From positions 1 through 48,533 of the forward strand of contig NZ_JAGGLB010000055.1 in NCBI RefSeq assembly GCF_017874215.1: a DNA stretch of 48,533 nucleotides, given 5' to 3'. The translations under genes and the position numbers were made by a program. Each line of letters opens with the position of its first letter. Positions within the stretch are counted from its first letter, which is position 1. Below are positions 16,300 to 24,397 of the stretch, piece by piece. This DNA comes from Paenibacillus eucommiae (GTDB lineage: Bacteria; Bacillota; Bacilli; Paenibacillales; NBRC-103111). The notes beneath the pieces were generated by a model. The model did not search any database and had not been told where the DNA came from. It saw nothing but the letters and a program-made list of their open reading frames with translations.

Positions 16300-16776
16300 A
16301 TGGGCATGATTGGTTTGTACAAGGCAGTACCGGAACATCTGGTCAAGAAGCTGGCAGCGGGCGATCTCACTGTCGAGGAGCTGATTAGCTTCAGTGGAGA
16401 AGAACTGGACATCGACAAGGCATGGCAGGGAATTCACTATGTATTGACTGGAAAGATTATGGGCGGAGATCAGCCGCTGGGCAACGTCGTTCCGATGCTC
16501 GATGATCAAGGTATGGATTTGCATGATTTTGGTGCATTTTACCTTTACCCCGAACAGGTCAAGGCGGCGATAGAGGCTATCAGTGAGTACAGCCAAGAGC
16601 AGTTTTCAGCCAAATTCGAGCAAAATAATCCAATACAGGAGCAGGTCTATCCCGTAGGTTCGGATGAAGATTACCAGGAATTTCTTGACTACCTATATCA
16701 GTATTTCACTGCCATTCAGTCCTTCTACCGCAGCATTGCAGCAGCTGGAAACGGCGTTATCTTCTACATTGTCTAA
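16300..16776 (+). CDS. DUF1877 (YfbM-like) family protein
   Basis: 158 residues. The N-terminus MGMIGLYKAVPEHLVKKL and LDIDKAWQGIHYVLTG are the DUF1877 hallmarks (the LDIDKAWHGIHFLLTG block of YfbM). The C-terminal helix is YLYQYFTAIQSFYRSIAAAG, followed by a hydrophobic end. The function of the family is unknown. ATG 16300 follows AAAGGAGAGG. Its TAA lies inside the start of attC-like site 15, so this plus-strand gene also ends in a site. Confidence 0.85.
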   Translation: MGMIGLYKAVPEHLVKKLAAGDLTVEELISFSGEELDIDKAWQGIHYVLTGKIMGGDQPLGNVVPMLDDQGMDLHDFGAFYLYPEQVKAAIEAISEYSQEQFSAKFEQNNPIQEQVYPVGSDEDYQEFLDYLYQYFTAIQSFYRSIAAAGNGVIFYIV

Positions 16777-16853
16777 CTTTAAAGGGTCCCACATATTATA
16801 CATGACTAATATGCGGAACCCTTATGTATAACTATCGAGTCCCGTTAGTGGAA
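16768..16853 (-). repeat. attC-like site 15
   Basis: Right part AACTATCGAGTCCCGTTAGT is clear; the central hairpin (GGGTCCCACATATTA...TAATATGCGGAACCC) is shared with site 14; the left box is reduced to GTCTAACTTTAA. Confidence 0.65.
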
Positions 16854-16920
16854 TAAAAAGTGTTGACTTGTATCAACAGTTCTGGGTTAGCAAGTATTGG
16901 AAAATCAGGAGTGAACGCTA

Positions 16921-17331
16921 ATGAGCTGGGATGTTCTCATCATGAAAGAGAAATATGATTTCGACGCACCGGGGGAGAATCAACCAGATATTGCGCCTCT
17001 CGGCAAACGGGACGGAATCATCGCAAAATTGACGCAATGTATTCCTAATTTGGATTATCGGGATGAAGCGTGGGGAATCTTGAATGGCGAAGGTTACTCG
17101 ATTGAGTTTAACACTGGAGACGAGGAGATTGTGGACTCCATTATGCTGCATATCAGGGGCGGAGGAACTGTGTTGGATACCATCCAATTGGTTTGTGAGA
17201 CGCTGGATGCATATGCGTTCGATACATCTGACTGTGTCTATATTGATTTTAAGCAATCTGATCAAGCACAGGAATCATGGGAGCGATTTCAGAAGTACCG
17301 AGACAAAGTTTTAAACAAAGCGAAATGCTGA
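16921..17331 (+). CDS. conserved hypothetical protein (MSWDV-type), 136 aa
   Basis: It belongs to a recognisable but unnamed family that starts MSWDV and has a central WGILNGEGYSIEFNTGDEE and MLHIRGGG, followed by a C-terminal helix (ESWERFQKYRDKVLNK). No catalytic motif is evident; immunity-like or cytosolic stress roles are guesses. ATG 16921 has AGGAG about 10 bases upstream. It lies after site 15 on the plus strand, in the same direction as the DUF1877 gene. Confidence 0.7.
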   Translation: MSWDVLIMKEKYDFDAPGENQPDIAPLGKRDGIIAKLTQCIPNLDYRDEAWGILNGEGYSIEFNTGDEEIVDSIMLHIRGGGTVLDTIQLVCETLDAYAFDTSDCVYIDFKQSDQAQESWERFQKYRDKVLNKAKC

Positions 17332-17518
17332 ACTGGAAGATACTTACTGTAGAAATAAAGAAAAAGAAATTTCTCCGCTGGCGCCTGGCAAGCGTAATCC
17401 CTTTCGCCTTGCCAGGGCGCAACTTATCGTTTATTTCGTCTTTCCCCATCGTCCAACATCTTATCCAAGCATACCATAAATGGAAAATAGTCGACATTTT
17501 TCCAGTCAAGAAGAACTA
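17332..17518. other. intergenic stretch with an inverted repeat
   Basis: Contains CGCCTGGCAAG...CTTGCCAGGGCG (about 17389-17421), a possible terminator for the plus-strand gene. No gene is supported. Confidence 0.45.
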
Positions 17519-17552
17519 AAAAAAACCTGAGACTCAAGGTCTCAGAGGTTCT
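17519..17552 (-). terminator. rho-independent terminator for the EVE gene
   Basis: On the minus strand, CCTCTGAGACCTTGAGTCTC continuing to AGG is followed by eight T. It lies about 120 bases downstream of the EVE-domain stop. Confidence 0.75.
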
Positions 17553-17669
17553 ACAATTCCTTCAATATATCCCCACACGCGCACTATCATTCATCCATCA
17601 TACCCATAACAATATTTTTCGACCGTCAATTATGATACGGTTCTCCGCATTGTCTGTAACGGCAAGTTT

Positions 17670-18131
17670 TTAAAAACATTCTATCTGCACATTGCTCAGC
17701 ATGGCACTCGCAATCGTCAGAAAGTCCTCCCGACCAATCTCAAATTGACCGTAGCGGAAGGAATACCCCCAATTTCGGTTCCCGCGAGTGAAGCTAAGCT
17801 GCTCTAATAGATCTCTAATCTGTACCTCCCGGCATGAAATATAGCGGATTTTTCTGCGGAATGGCACAAACGATTCGGACATCTGATATTCGTAGACTTT
17901 ATCATCATCCACTTCCCCGATAGCGGTAAACGCTTGGAGTGGTGCCCCTTTCGTCATTTCTGTACGCGGGGAATAATAGATCAACCAATCGCCTGCCCGC
18001 ATCTTACGTAAAGGTACTGACTTCCCGTGGCAGAACTGGGCGAATCCTCCCAACTCTCCACACTTCACGTGGGATGCGGACACGACACCTATCCAGAAGC
18101 GGCTTTGTTGACTTATTTCAACCATTTGCAT
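17670..18131 (-). CDS. EVE domain-containing protein
   Basis: About 150 residues. EVE/PUA-like fold: RFWIGVVSASHVKCGELGGF, HGKSVPLRKMRAGDWLIYYS and FVPFRRKIRYI. EVE domains bind modified bases in nucleic acids; this stand-alone form is common in Bacillota and its substrate is unknown. ATG 18131 lies close to GGAAAGGAATTCG; a start two codons later is equally possible. First gene of a block (17.6-19.7 kb) without attC-like sites, which looks like ordinary chromosome. Confidence 0.85.
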   Translation of the reverse strand: MQMVEISQQSRFWIGVVSASHVKCGELGGFAQFCHGKSVPLRKMRAGDWLIYYSPRTEMTKGAPLQAFTAIGEVDDDKVYEYQMSESFVPFRRKIRYISCREVQIRDLLEQLSFTRGNRNWGYSFRYGQFEIGREDFLTIASAMLSNVQIECF

Positions 18132-18163
18132 ATCTCGAATTCCTTTCCTTTTTCAATAAATAT

Positions 18164-18712
18164 TTACGTCGCTTCCCGAACCAATCCTTGTTTTAAGTGG
18201 TCCAGCTGCAGAAGATGATGACGGTAGTGCATTTCGACAAGCAGAAACCATTCCTCCGCACACAGTCCACCGAATGACGGATGGGGCATTGTATTCTCTT
18301 TGGACGTTTTTTCAAGAGTCGGTTCGATCTCCTTCATTCTCTGGATAACAGTGTGTAACCCTTGAATTAGCTGCTCTTTGCTTGCTGGCTGCTCCGGCGT
18401 ATATTGTGGGGAAGGCGGAACATGAATACGAATGGGCGGGAAGCTTCCTTGAGCAAATACAGCCGCACCAATCTCGGTTTTTTCCGTTCGAGGTACCAAG
18501 GGATCTTGGCTTGGCATCAGGCATTGATCAATATTACGAAGCTGCATATAAAGCGCCGAGCTAATGAGATGTTGAACCATCTGTCCGATTGACCACTCGT
18601 TATCACTTGGCTTTTCCTTCAACTGCTCCATATTGAATTGATCCAGTTCATGAATATAATGTGTGGCAGTTTCTTCAAAACGTTGTAATGCTTCTTTTGT
18701 TGTAATCATCAT
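18164..18712 (-). CDS. DinB family protein
   Basis: 182 residues. Four-helix DinB/YfiT fold: NEWSIGQMVQHLISSALYMQ with the first His, and HYRHHLLQLDHLKQGL with the C-terminal metal-binding His cluster. The family includes metal-dependent transferases such as bacillithiol S-transferases. ATG 18712 (or the preceding ATG) follows GGGGCTGACCA. Co-directional with the EVE gene and the WYL regulator. Confidence 0.85.
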   Translation of the reverse strand: MMITTKEALQRFEETATHYIHELDQFNMEQLKEKPSDNEWSIGQMVQHLISSALYMQLRNIDQCLMPSQDPLVPRTEKTEIGAAVFAQGSFPPIRIHVPPSPQYTPEQPASKEQLIQGLHTVIQRMKEIEPTLEKTSKENTMPHPSFGGLCAEEWFLLVEMHYRHHLLQLDHLKQGLVREAT

Positions 18713-18749
18713 TGGTCAGCCCCTTTAGTCATCTTCTTATCTAAGTATA

Positions 18750-18786
18750 CAAAAACGCTACTGACACCATTATGTCAGTAGCGTTT
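18750..18786. terminator. bidirectional terminator hairpin
   Basis: AAAACGCTACTGACA...TGTCAGTAGCGTTTT, a 15-bp perfect stem with flanking A/T runs. The WYL gene stop codon lies inside the hairpin. Confidence 0.8.
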
Positions 18787-19722
18787 TAACGTTTTTTCCA
18801 ATTCGTTTCTAACCCGATGTCGGAAGGATTCCGGCTCCAGCACAAGCACTCCGGCTCCCCAGCCAAGCACCCAATGCAGCAATTCCTCAGGCTGCCGAAC
18901 GCGAAGGGTCACCAGCAAACCTTCCGCATGTTCCTCTATGGTTTCTATATAGAAGTTGTTCGATTCCCTTACCTTATCGGCAATGTCAGGTTGGACCCAG
19001 ATGCGCACTCTGACGTTACGATCGTCTGGAGGCTGGTATACATCTAAATGAAAATCTGTTGGCAGCATAAATCTATCTTCCAGATCGATAAGCTCCGTCA
19101 TTCGGGACAACCGGAAATGACGGATATCTTGACGCAATTCACACCATGCAATGAGTACCCATGATCCTTGATGAAGCACAAGTCCATAAGGAGCAACCGT
19201 ACGAACACTTTGGCGGTTCCCATCAGCTTCAGCGAGTCTTTTGGAATAGCGAAAACTTATTTTCCTTTCCTCCAGTATCGTCCGACGAATCACTTCCAAG
19301 TATGTCTTCTCTTGTATTCGTGCTTTATCTTCAGCAGTTGCTAGCAAACGAAAGCTCTTGCGAATCCGGGATGCCCTACTACGGATCGGTTCCGGCAGTA
19401 TGGCTTCAATCTTCCTTCTAGAAGTGCGAGACTTACTGCTATATTGGGTATCGAACCACTGCTCGATAAAATCTGTCCCAATGAGTAACGTCACGGCTTC
19501 TTCCACCGTGAAACTGACTGGCGGCAGGAAATATCCCTCCATTAAGGAGTATCCCTGCCCTGGCGCCCCTATGACGGATACGCCAGCTTCACTCAAAGCC
19601 TGAATATCCCTGTAGATAGTCCTCACGCTTGTTTCAAATATAGCGGCCAAATCCTCGGCTCGTAACAGTTCGTTACGCTGCAGCTCAAGCACTATGGCTA
19701 ATAAACGATCCGTTTTGTTCAT
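18775..19722 (-). CDS. WYL-domain transcriptional regulator (YafY/DeoR-type HTH)
   Basis: About 315 residues. The N-terminal HTH reads DRLLAIVLELQRNELLRAED and TSVRTIYRDIQALSEAGVSV; a WYL domain follows (APYGLVLHQGSWVLIAWCEL, FRLSRMTELI) and a C-terminal WCX domain. Such proteins are ligand-responsive repressors or activators, often of neighbouring genes; the DinB gene downstream is one candidate. ATG 19722 with AAAGGA is preferred over 19731. A bidirectional hairpin covers the end of the gene. Confidence 0.9.
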   Translation of the reverse strand: MNKTDRLLAIVLELQRNELLRAEDLAAIFETSVRTIYRDIQALSEAGVSVIGAPGQGYSLMEGYFLPPVSFTVEEAVTLLIGTDFIEQWFDTQYSSKSRTSRRKIEAILPEPIRSRASRIRKSFRLLATAEDKARIQEKTYLEVIRRTILEERKISFRYSKRLAEADGNRQSVRTVAPYGLVLHQGSWVLIAWCELRQDIRHFRLSRMTELIDLEDRFMLPTDFHLDVYQPPDDRNVRVRIWVQPDIADKVRESNNFYIETIEEHAEGLLVTLRVRQPEELLHWVLGWGAGVLVLEPESFRHRVRNELEKTLKRY

Positions 19723-19731
19723 GCAGAGCAT

Positions 19732-20349
19732 CCTTTACCGAGAGATTCGCTACCTTTTAAAATTCAAGATCTTCCTAATCCCCTTTTATAGGGTACCTTA
19801 AAACAGTATTTGCATGACATCCCTTTTAATTATTCTACTACAAATTGGGCTCAAAATATAAATTAGCTGTTGATATTTCCAGATAGACAAATGGTGCCGA
19901 TAGCATTCGATTAAAATGTCAGCATTGTAACGCTATCAAACGTGTAAAATAGTGACGGTGCGGATAGGCTTTGACACGATTGCGGCGCCCTTCTACAGGT
20001 GGTATCCAGAAAACATTCGCTGATCCAAACAAACCAAATCCTGAAGAGCCTCTCCGTTTGATGCGTATATGTCTTAGGAAACCACTTTGCAGTAGATTCT
20101 GCATTCCCATGTTTACCCCTTTATTTCGTAAAGAAAAAGCGCAGAATTATCACTTTGAGCTTTTTCTAAAGGTTATGATTTTCAGGTAAATGTGACTTCA
20201 AACTACTTCCTCACTAGCGACACACAACACTCCACAAGTGCCGACTTCCAAAACTTATACACCAATCTGTAACTTTAACATTGTGGCTTCTACTCTCAAC
20301 TCAACTTTCCGCTGTACCAGTATGTGCGATACGCATCACTGCGCATGAT
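19732..20349. other. long intergenic stretch, no gene supported
   Basis: About 620 bases. Short open frames on both strands (for example 19971-20189) have no start signal and no recognised family; the region is probably decayed. A degenerate attC-like site follows. Confidence 0.5.
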
Positions 20350-20466
20350 CATAAACTAAACTGACCTTTCGTAGAACAAGACTACCGATCAATGCCGGTA
20401 ACCACGTCTTCTTTGTTTATCAAGCTATCGTGTTGTGTATTAAGCTAACGTTTCCCGTTAGCTTAA
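20350..20466 (-). repeat. attC-like site 16 (compound)
   Basis: The right part TTAAGCTAACGTTTCCCGTT is a clean match. Just inside it, CAAGCTATCGTGTTGTG looks like a second, truncated right part, suggesting two sites fused. The inner palindrome (ACGTGG-like arms) is degenerate. Confidence 0.6.
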
Positions 20467-20489
20467 ACCGTGATACCTATTCGTGATTG

Positions 20490-21023
20490 TTACGGCTTCT
20501 TAATTAGCCATCTTACTGCGTCTAAAAGATCCGTTGCAACAAAATCGGGTGAAGCCTGATCGTACCACTTGTGACGATAGGTTTCCAAAGACTGTTTACC
20601 CCAACCAGTCTCTACAAGGACTCTTTTGGCTCCAACCGCTGCTGCCGCTAGCATATCTGTCGAACCCACATCTCCGATTACAGCACAACAGGTCAGATCT
20701 AGTCCATGTTCATTCGCAGCTCTTAGAAGCAATCTAGGCAGTGGTTTATGACAATTGCAGCCCTCTTCTGGCTCATGAGGACATATATAAGAAGCATCGA
20801 AACCATAAGATTCAAATTGCTGAGTAAAGTCTATTTCCGTTGCAAGACCCTTGGCGATGTTGTGTTGATTGGTAAGGGCAAATATTTTAATACCATGTTC
20901 TTTCAATAAATTTAATGCTTCTAATGAGGAAGGGAATAGCTCAAAGTCGCGAGGATGAATGAAATGACCAGTCCCACCTATGGTTCCATCACGATCTACA
21001 AAAACAGCTTGAAGTGTCTGCAA
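20490..21023 (-). CDS. HAD-IIIA phosphatase (GmhB/HisB-like) with zinc motif
   Basis: 177 residues. Motif I FVDRDGTIGG, motif II LTNQHNIAKG, zinc loop CPHEPEEGCNCHKP (C-x-H...C-x-C), motif III Lys in that loop, and motif IV GDVGSTDMLAAAAVGA. This matches the D,D-heptose 1,7-bisphosphate/histidinol-phosphate phosphatase group, which usually acts on small sugar phosphates. ATG 21023 has GGGGGAATTATT upstream. Cassette between sites 16 and 17. Confidence 0.85.
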   Translation of the reverse strand: MQTLQAVFVDRDGTIGGTGHFIHPRDFELFPSSLEALNLLKEHGIKIFALTNQHNIAKGLATEIDFTQQFESYGFDASYICPHEPEEGCNCHKPLPRLLLRAANEHGLDLTCCAVIGDVGSTDMLAAAAVGAKRVLVETGWGKQSLETYRHKWYDQASPDFVATDLLDAVRWLIKKP

Positions 21024-21076
21024 AAATAATTCCCCCTAAACAATGTATTGTCCATAATTTGGGATTTGACAAATCA

Positions 21077-21103
21077 TTGAGTTATCTTGCCTGTTAGCTT
21101 AAT
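21077..21103 (-). repeat. attC-like site 17, left box only
   Basis: GAGTTATCTTGCCTGTTAGC then TTAATGG. Element R1 copy b begins 18 bases later and takes the place of the rest of the site. Confidence 0.55.
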
Positions 21104-21120
21104 GGCTCTATAACCATACA

Positions 21121-21268
21121 CTTCGGCAATCGGTCTATATTCTTGGTATGTATCGGCAATCGGATCATATTCTTGACATGGAGAAATGACAAGAATATGA
21201 TCCGATAAATTAAAAAAAGCCACCATGTAGGCGGATATTAATTGGACTATGTTCTTGTCATCCGACAA
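21121..21268. repeat. palindromic element R1, copy b
   Basis: Second copy of the element at 6896-7042: the same hairpin (CGGATCATATTCTTG/CAAGAATATGATCCG), and an end GGACTATGTTCTTGTCATCC then GACAA. Both copies lie next to a half attC-like site. Confidence 0.75.
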
Positions 21269-21663
21269 CAAATCTGCCTACATTAATGACACAAAGTTCC
21301 CTACATTTCCAAAAAAACCACTGCGTTACAAAAAAAACACTGCGAAAAACGAAAACGGAGGATATAGCTACATCGTAACCGTGCCCTGCAGGTCCGTTAA
21401 CCCAGGGCAACCCGCTAAAGACATAGTGCATAAAACTCGCCTCCAAAGACCTACGTAGTTTCGTTTTTCCCTCCACTATAAATATAGTTTATATAAATAA
21501 CATCGTAAGGTTTTCTAAGTGATCGTCTTGTTTTCCACTTATGACTACATGACCTGTCACTCATTCTGTACAAAACACTGATTTCTCTTCCGTTTGATGA
21601 TATCGATAAAACCTCAAATTTAGCATTATTACTGATAATTCTTAAAGTATCCCCTATTCTAAT
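21269..21663. other. intergenic stretch with no supported gene
   Basis: AT-rich sequence upstream of the IS630 relic. Short overlapping frames on both strands at 21249-21476 have no start signals and no recognised motif. Confidence 0.45.
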
Positions 21664-21804
21664 TGGAAATGGCTGAAATCAGATGTAATTAACAACGTCT
21701 TTTATCACACGGTTGCAGAAATTCGCACAAACGTAAAACAGTTCATGGACGAAGTAATAATAGTACCTTTGACTATTATTGACCGCCCTTGTGTCAGATA
21801 CTAA
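21664..21804 (+). pseudogene. IS630-family transposase, C-terminal relic
   Basis: Reads WKWLKSDVINNVFYHTVAEI, RTNVKQFMDEVIIVP and ends TIIDRPCVRY before TAA. This is the familiar C-terminus of IS630-type transposases around the last part of the DDE domain. About 90% of the gene and both ends of the element are gone. Confidence 0.75.
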
Positions 21805-21810
21805 ATAGAT

Positions 21811-21828
21811 TTTCTTTAGTTCAACTTA
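21811..21828 (-). repeat. attC-like site 18, right box only
   Basis: TTCTTTAGTTCAACTTAT, matching the divergent right boxes (CTTTAGTTCAAT). The stop of the frameshifted gene lies in it. Confidence 0.4.
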
Positions 21829-21980
21829 TATAGAGTCTTTCTTTTAGTTCATTTAGGCGCTTTTCAAGTTTAATTTATTCATTTGATAAGTCAACATCAT
21901 GATTCTGTGAATATTCCGTAAGTTCCATTGTTTTTTTCCAATTCGACTAGTATTTGTTTGTCATAATCCAAATTAGCCAT
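21821..21980 (-). pseudogene. small coiled-coil gene, frameshifted and with an internal stop
   Basis: From ATG 21980, with AAAGGAGG upstream, the frame reads MANLDYDKQILVELEK and then shifts at a run of seven A to continue TMELTEYSQNHDVDLSNE, a TAA, then IKLEKRLNELKERLYIS. About 52 codons, rich in Glu, Lys and Leu. One extra A and one nonsense codon break it. Family not identified. Confidence 0.5.
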
Positions 21981-22123
21981 AGGCATTATCCTCCTTTAAA
22001 GTATTTTTTATGACTCTGTTTTATAATATGTTATTTTTGACACTTCTAAAAGATATCTGATTATAAGTGGTTAAATATTGAGTGGAGACAAGTACAATTG
22101 GATTGATGACCCTATTACAGTTG

Positions 22124-22591
22124 TTACCTAAGATATGTCATCTTAATATCTACAAGGGTATCCAAATTGATTTCAATCCTCATATCTTCATGTTCATTAA
22201 TAGCAATTAAAGTTTTATCTTTGATACTTAATTTTTTTATAGGATTTGTTTCATCAAAAAAGATACCCCAAACCAAATTGTCATTTGCATCTGTGCAAGC
22301 AATGAAGCCTTCATTTCCCATTTGCCCATCCCCGCCATAGATTTTACCGCCTTGATAGTCAATACTCGTCCATGCATCAACCATTGTCCAGCATTCGGCG
22401 TCATATTTTTCAATACTCTCAATAGTTGTATCACACTGGGGAGAACAGTAAATTTTGCGCTCATTGTTGTTAGGATTGTAATATTTCGCGACATTTAAAA
22501 TGATTATGTTGCCATTTGGAAAAGCAATGCAATTAATTCCAGGCAACTCACGTTGTTCAGCAGACCAATGTTTCATTATTAAGTTGTTCAT
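22124..22591 (-). CDS. hypothetical protein, 155 aa
   Basis: Not recognised. Mixed alpha/beta, acidic protein. The N-terminal part has strands around NCIAFPNGNIIILNV; a Cys pair lies in YCSPQCD; GGKIYGGDGQMGNEGFI is Gly-rich; and the C-terminus is RIEINLDTLVDIKMTYLR. No signal peptide. The size and the (I)FFDE, YGGDG and GNEGFI turns resemble orphan immunity-type proteins, but this is only an impression. ATG 22591 follows AAGGGAT. Confidence 0.65.
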   Translation of the reverse strand: MNNLIMKHWSAEQRELPGINCIAFPNGNIIILNVAKYYNPNNNERKIYCSPQCDTTIESIEKYDAECWTMVDAWTSIDYQGGKIYGGDGQMGNEGFIACTDANDNLVWGIFFDETNPIKKLSIKDKTLIAINEHEDMRIEINLDTLVDIKMTYLR

Positions 22592-22904
22592 AACTTTATC
22601 CCTTCAAATTTTTTCGCAAAAGTTATAATATACTTTCTAATACCATAAATCAGAAATCTTTTGTTCTAGGGGGTTTACGATTTTCGAAAATCTTTAAAGT
22701 TGATAAATAGTTGATAAATATTTTTCCTTGTTTTTATAATATTATATAACACATTCGCACTACCCACACGCTGATTTCTTTTGCTACCTAAAATATAAAA
22801 TTAATACCTAGGCTTCCGCACAGTCAATTAGTTATGAGCCCACGTAGCATGAAGTACGTTTAAATTTAACATGATGAATACCTATTTAAAAGGAGTGGAA
22901 GTCA
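22592..22904. other. AT-rich intergenic stretch
   Basis: Divergent intergenic region upstream of the 22124-22591 gene and the plus-strand gene at 22905. A short tandem GTTGATAAATA repeat lies near 22697. No gene seen. Confidence 0.45.
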
Positions 22905-23187
22905 ATGATGTTTATACTACAACCTCAGGTGTCCATGAGACAACCACAATATCCCCCACCTGCATTTATCCCCCCCCAAACCCGATGTTTCATATGTCGT
23001 TGATTGTTTATATCAATACACATATGTCTGGCTGCTGAATGGAGACAATTTCTGGTTTTATCCAACTCGTGTAGAGTACGGTGAAGTTTCAGGTTATAGG
23101 TGGAATGGAGTATTTTGGATGTTTTATGGCATTGATCCAAGATTTATTGATGCTGTAGCGTGCCCCCCTATTCCTACCCTTTACTGA
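22905..23187 (+). pseudogene. small aromatic-rich protein, frameshifted at a C8 tract
   Basis: ATG 22905 follows AAAAGGAGTGGAAGTCA. The frame starts MMFILQPQVSMRQPQYPPPA, runs into CCCCCCCC at about 22969-22976, and stops early. Losing one C restores KPDVSYVVDCLYQYTYVWLL, NGDNFWFYPTRVEYGEVSGY, RWNGVFWMFYGIDPRFIDAV and an end at 23187. The Trp/Tyr-rich C-terminal part resembles small Bacillaceae coat or surface proteins. The tract may be a sequencing artefact, a true mutation or a phase-variable switch. Confidence 0.6.
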
Positions 23188-23231
23188 AGTTGAATATTGT
23201 GTATGTAATTGCCACTCATTTTATTTACTTT

Positions 23232-23322
23232 TACACGACCTCCTCCTGATAATGGGAAAAGGCAGCCGATCTAATCTACATCGGCTGCCTTCCTTGTTTA
23301 TTGAAAGTTCCCGTTAGATCAG
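23232..23322 (-). repeat. attC-like site 19 (right part plus palindrome)
   Basis: AAGGCAGCCGAT...ATCGGCTGCCTT palindrome and the right part ATTGAAAGTTCCCGTTAGAT are clear; the left box is lost. Confidence 0.6.
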
Positions 23323-23341
23323 AATTCACATATCTCTACAT

Positions 23342-23604
23342 TACATGATCGTAATGCCTTTCTTCGCAATTTCCGAATTATTTGGTTCTCCGCCAGTTGG
23401 TGCCGGAAACAGCTCGGCAAGCATCGAAAACTGCTGGTTTACAACGTCGTATTGCTCCGATGCTTCCAGCAGCAACCTTCCGACTCCCAATTCCCAAGGT
23501 TCACCCTACAGTCATGGCTTGGCAATTTCCCGCAAAAAGTTGGCGGTTTGCCCCAGTGCTTCAACAACAATAAATTCCCTTGCAGTTGGCCTTTTAATCC
23601 AACA
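23342..23604 (-). pseudogene. decayed coding remnant, family unknown
   Basis: One frame reads EALGQTANFLREIAKP, two stop codons, GEPWELGVGRLLLEASEQYD, VVNQQFSMLAELFPA and an end GITIM near the site. It looks like a helical protein broken by nonsense codons. It follows directly on the DHFR-like remnant and may be part of a different decayed cassette. Confidence 0.45.
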
Positions 23605-24250
23605 TCAATTGGTCTCCCAACCATTTGATTGCGAGAAGCCGCTGCCCCCTCCAAACAAGATACGTATAATGCCAATTTCCAATTCATCCATGAGACCGGC
23701 CTTTAACAATTGCTGGCCAACGTTCGGGCCGCCCACTACTGCTAAGTCTTTTTCTCCAGCGGATTGTTTGGCTTGCTGAATAGCAGCTTCGATAGTATCT
23801 ACGAACGTAAAACTTATACGGCCATTTTTGTTTGGTTTTCTCTCAGGCGCTTCGGTATGCATCGCTCTCTTGGTACCCAGGGCAGTCGGCTTTCTGCATA
23901 CGTCCGCTATCCCTAAACCTCAAGTTGTAGTCGCTGAGTGTGTAATGAACCAAACTTCCAGGAACCTTCGGCATCTTTTCACACCATCGGGAAAGCCCCC
24001 AAGTTCTTGTCAGCCGACAGCTTTTATCGTGGTGGGAATGGCCCCAATTTCTGTTTTTTATATTTTTTTCCTTTTTTCGCATTCCTTTTTGCTCATAGTT
24101 TCCATGTTTCCATGTACTGTTTTTATATCTTAAGCCTTGTTTTCCGGTTTTTTTATCGACATAATCCATCAAGATTTGAGACCAGCGCCTTTTGTCACGT
24201 TTTATAATAATGTCTATAATACTAGTATCCCGCGAAAAATAGGTTAGGTA
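23605..24250 (-). pseudogene. RibD C-terminal/DHFR-like protein, decayed
   Basis: The last readable stretch is FTFVDTIEAAIQQAKQSAGE, KDLAVVGGPNVGQQLLKAGL and MDELEIGIIRILFGGGSGF. It covers the conserved C-terminal half of the DHFR-like (RibD_C) family, including the GGPN nucleotide-binding turn. Upstream, the expected N-terminal blocks are shifted into other frames or unrecognisable up to about 24250. Two intact members of this family lie at 29034 and 31692. Confidence 0.65.
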
Positions 24251-24397
24251 CATGCAGCGGGTATTACTCTATAATGCTCCGTTCCGATCGATTGGTGACC
24301 ATGGTTTTAATGAATTTATTTATTTACTCATGGCCGGACCGTCGTCAAGGGAGACGTCCCGCTCGCACGAGGTCGGCTTTCAAAGGAGGCTACCGTA

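Noticed and set aside
18775..19722. WYL regulator plus EVE/DinB genes as a phage-defence island
   Set aside because: WYL and EVE occur in defence loci, but no nuclease, helicase or restriction gene accompanies them; each is also a common stand-alone gene in Paenibacillaceae.
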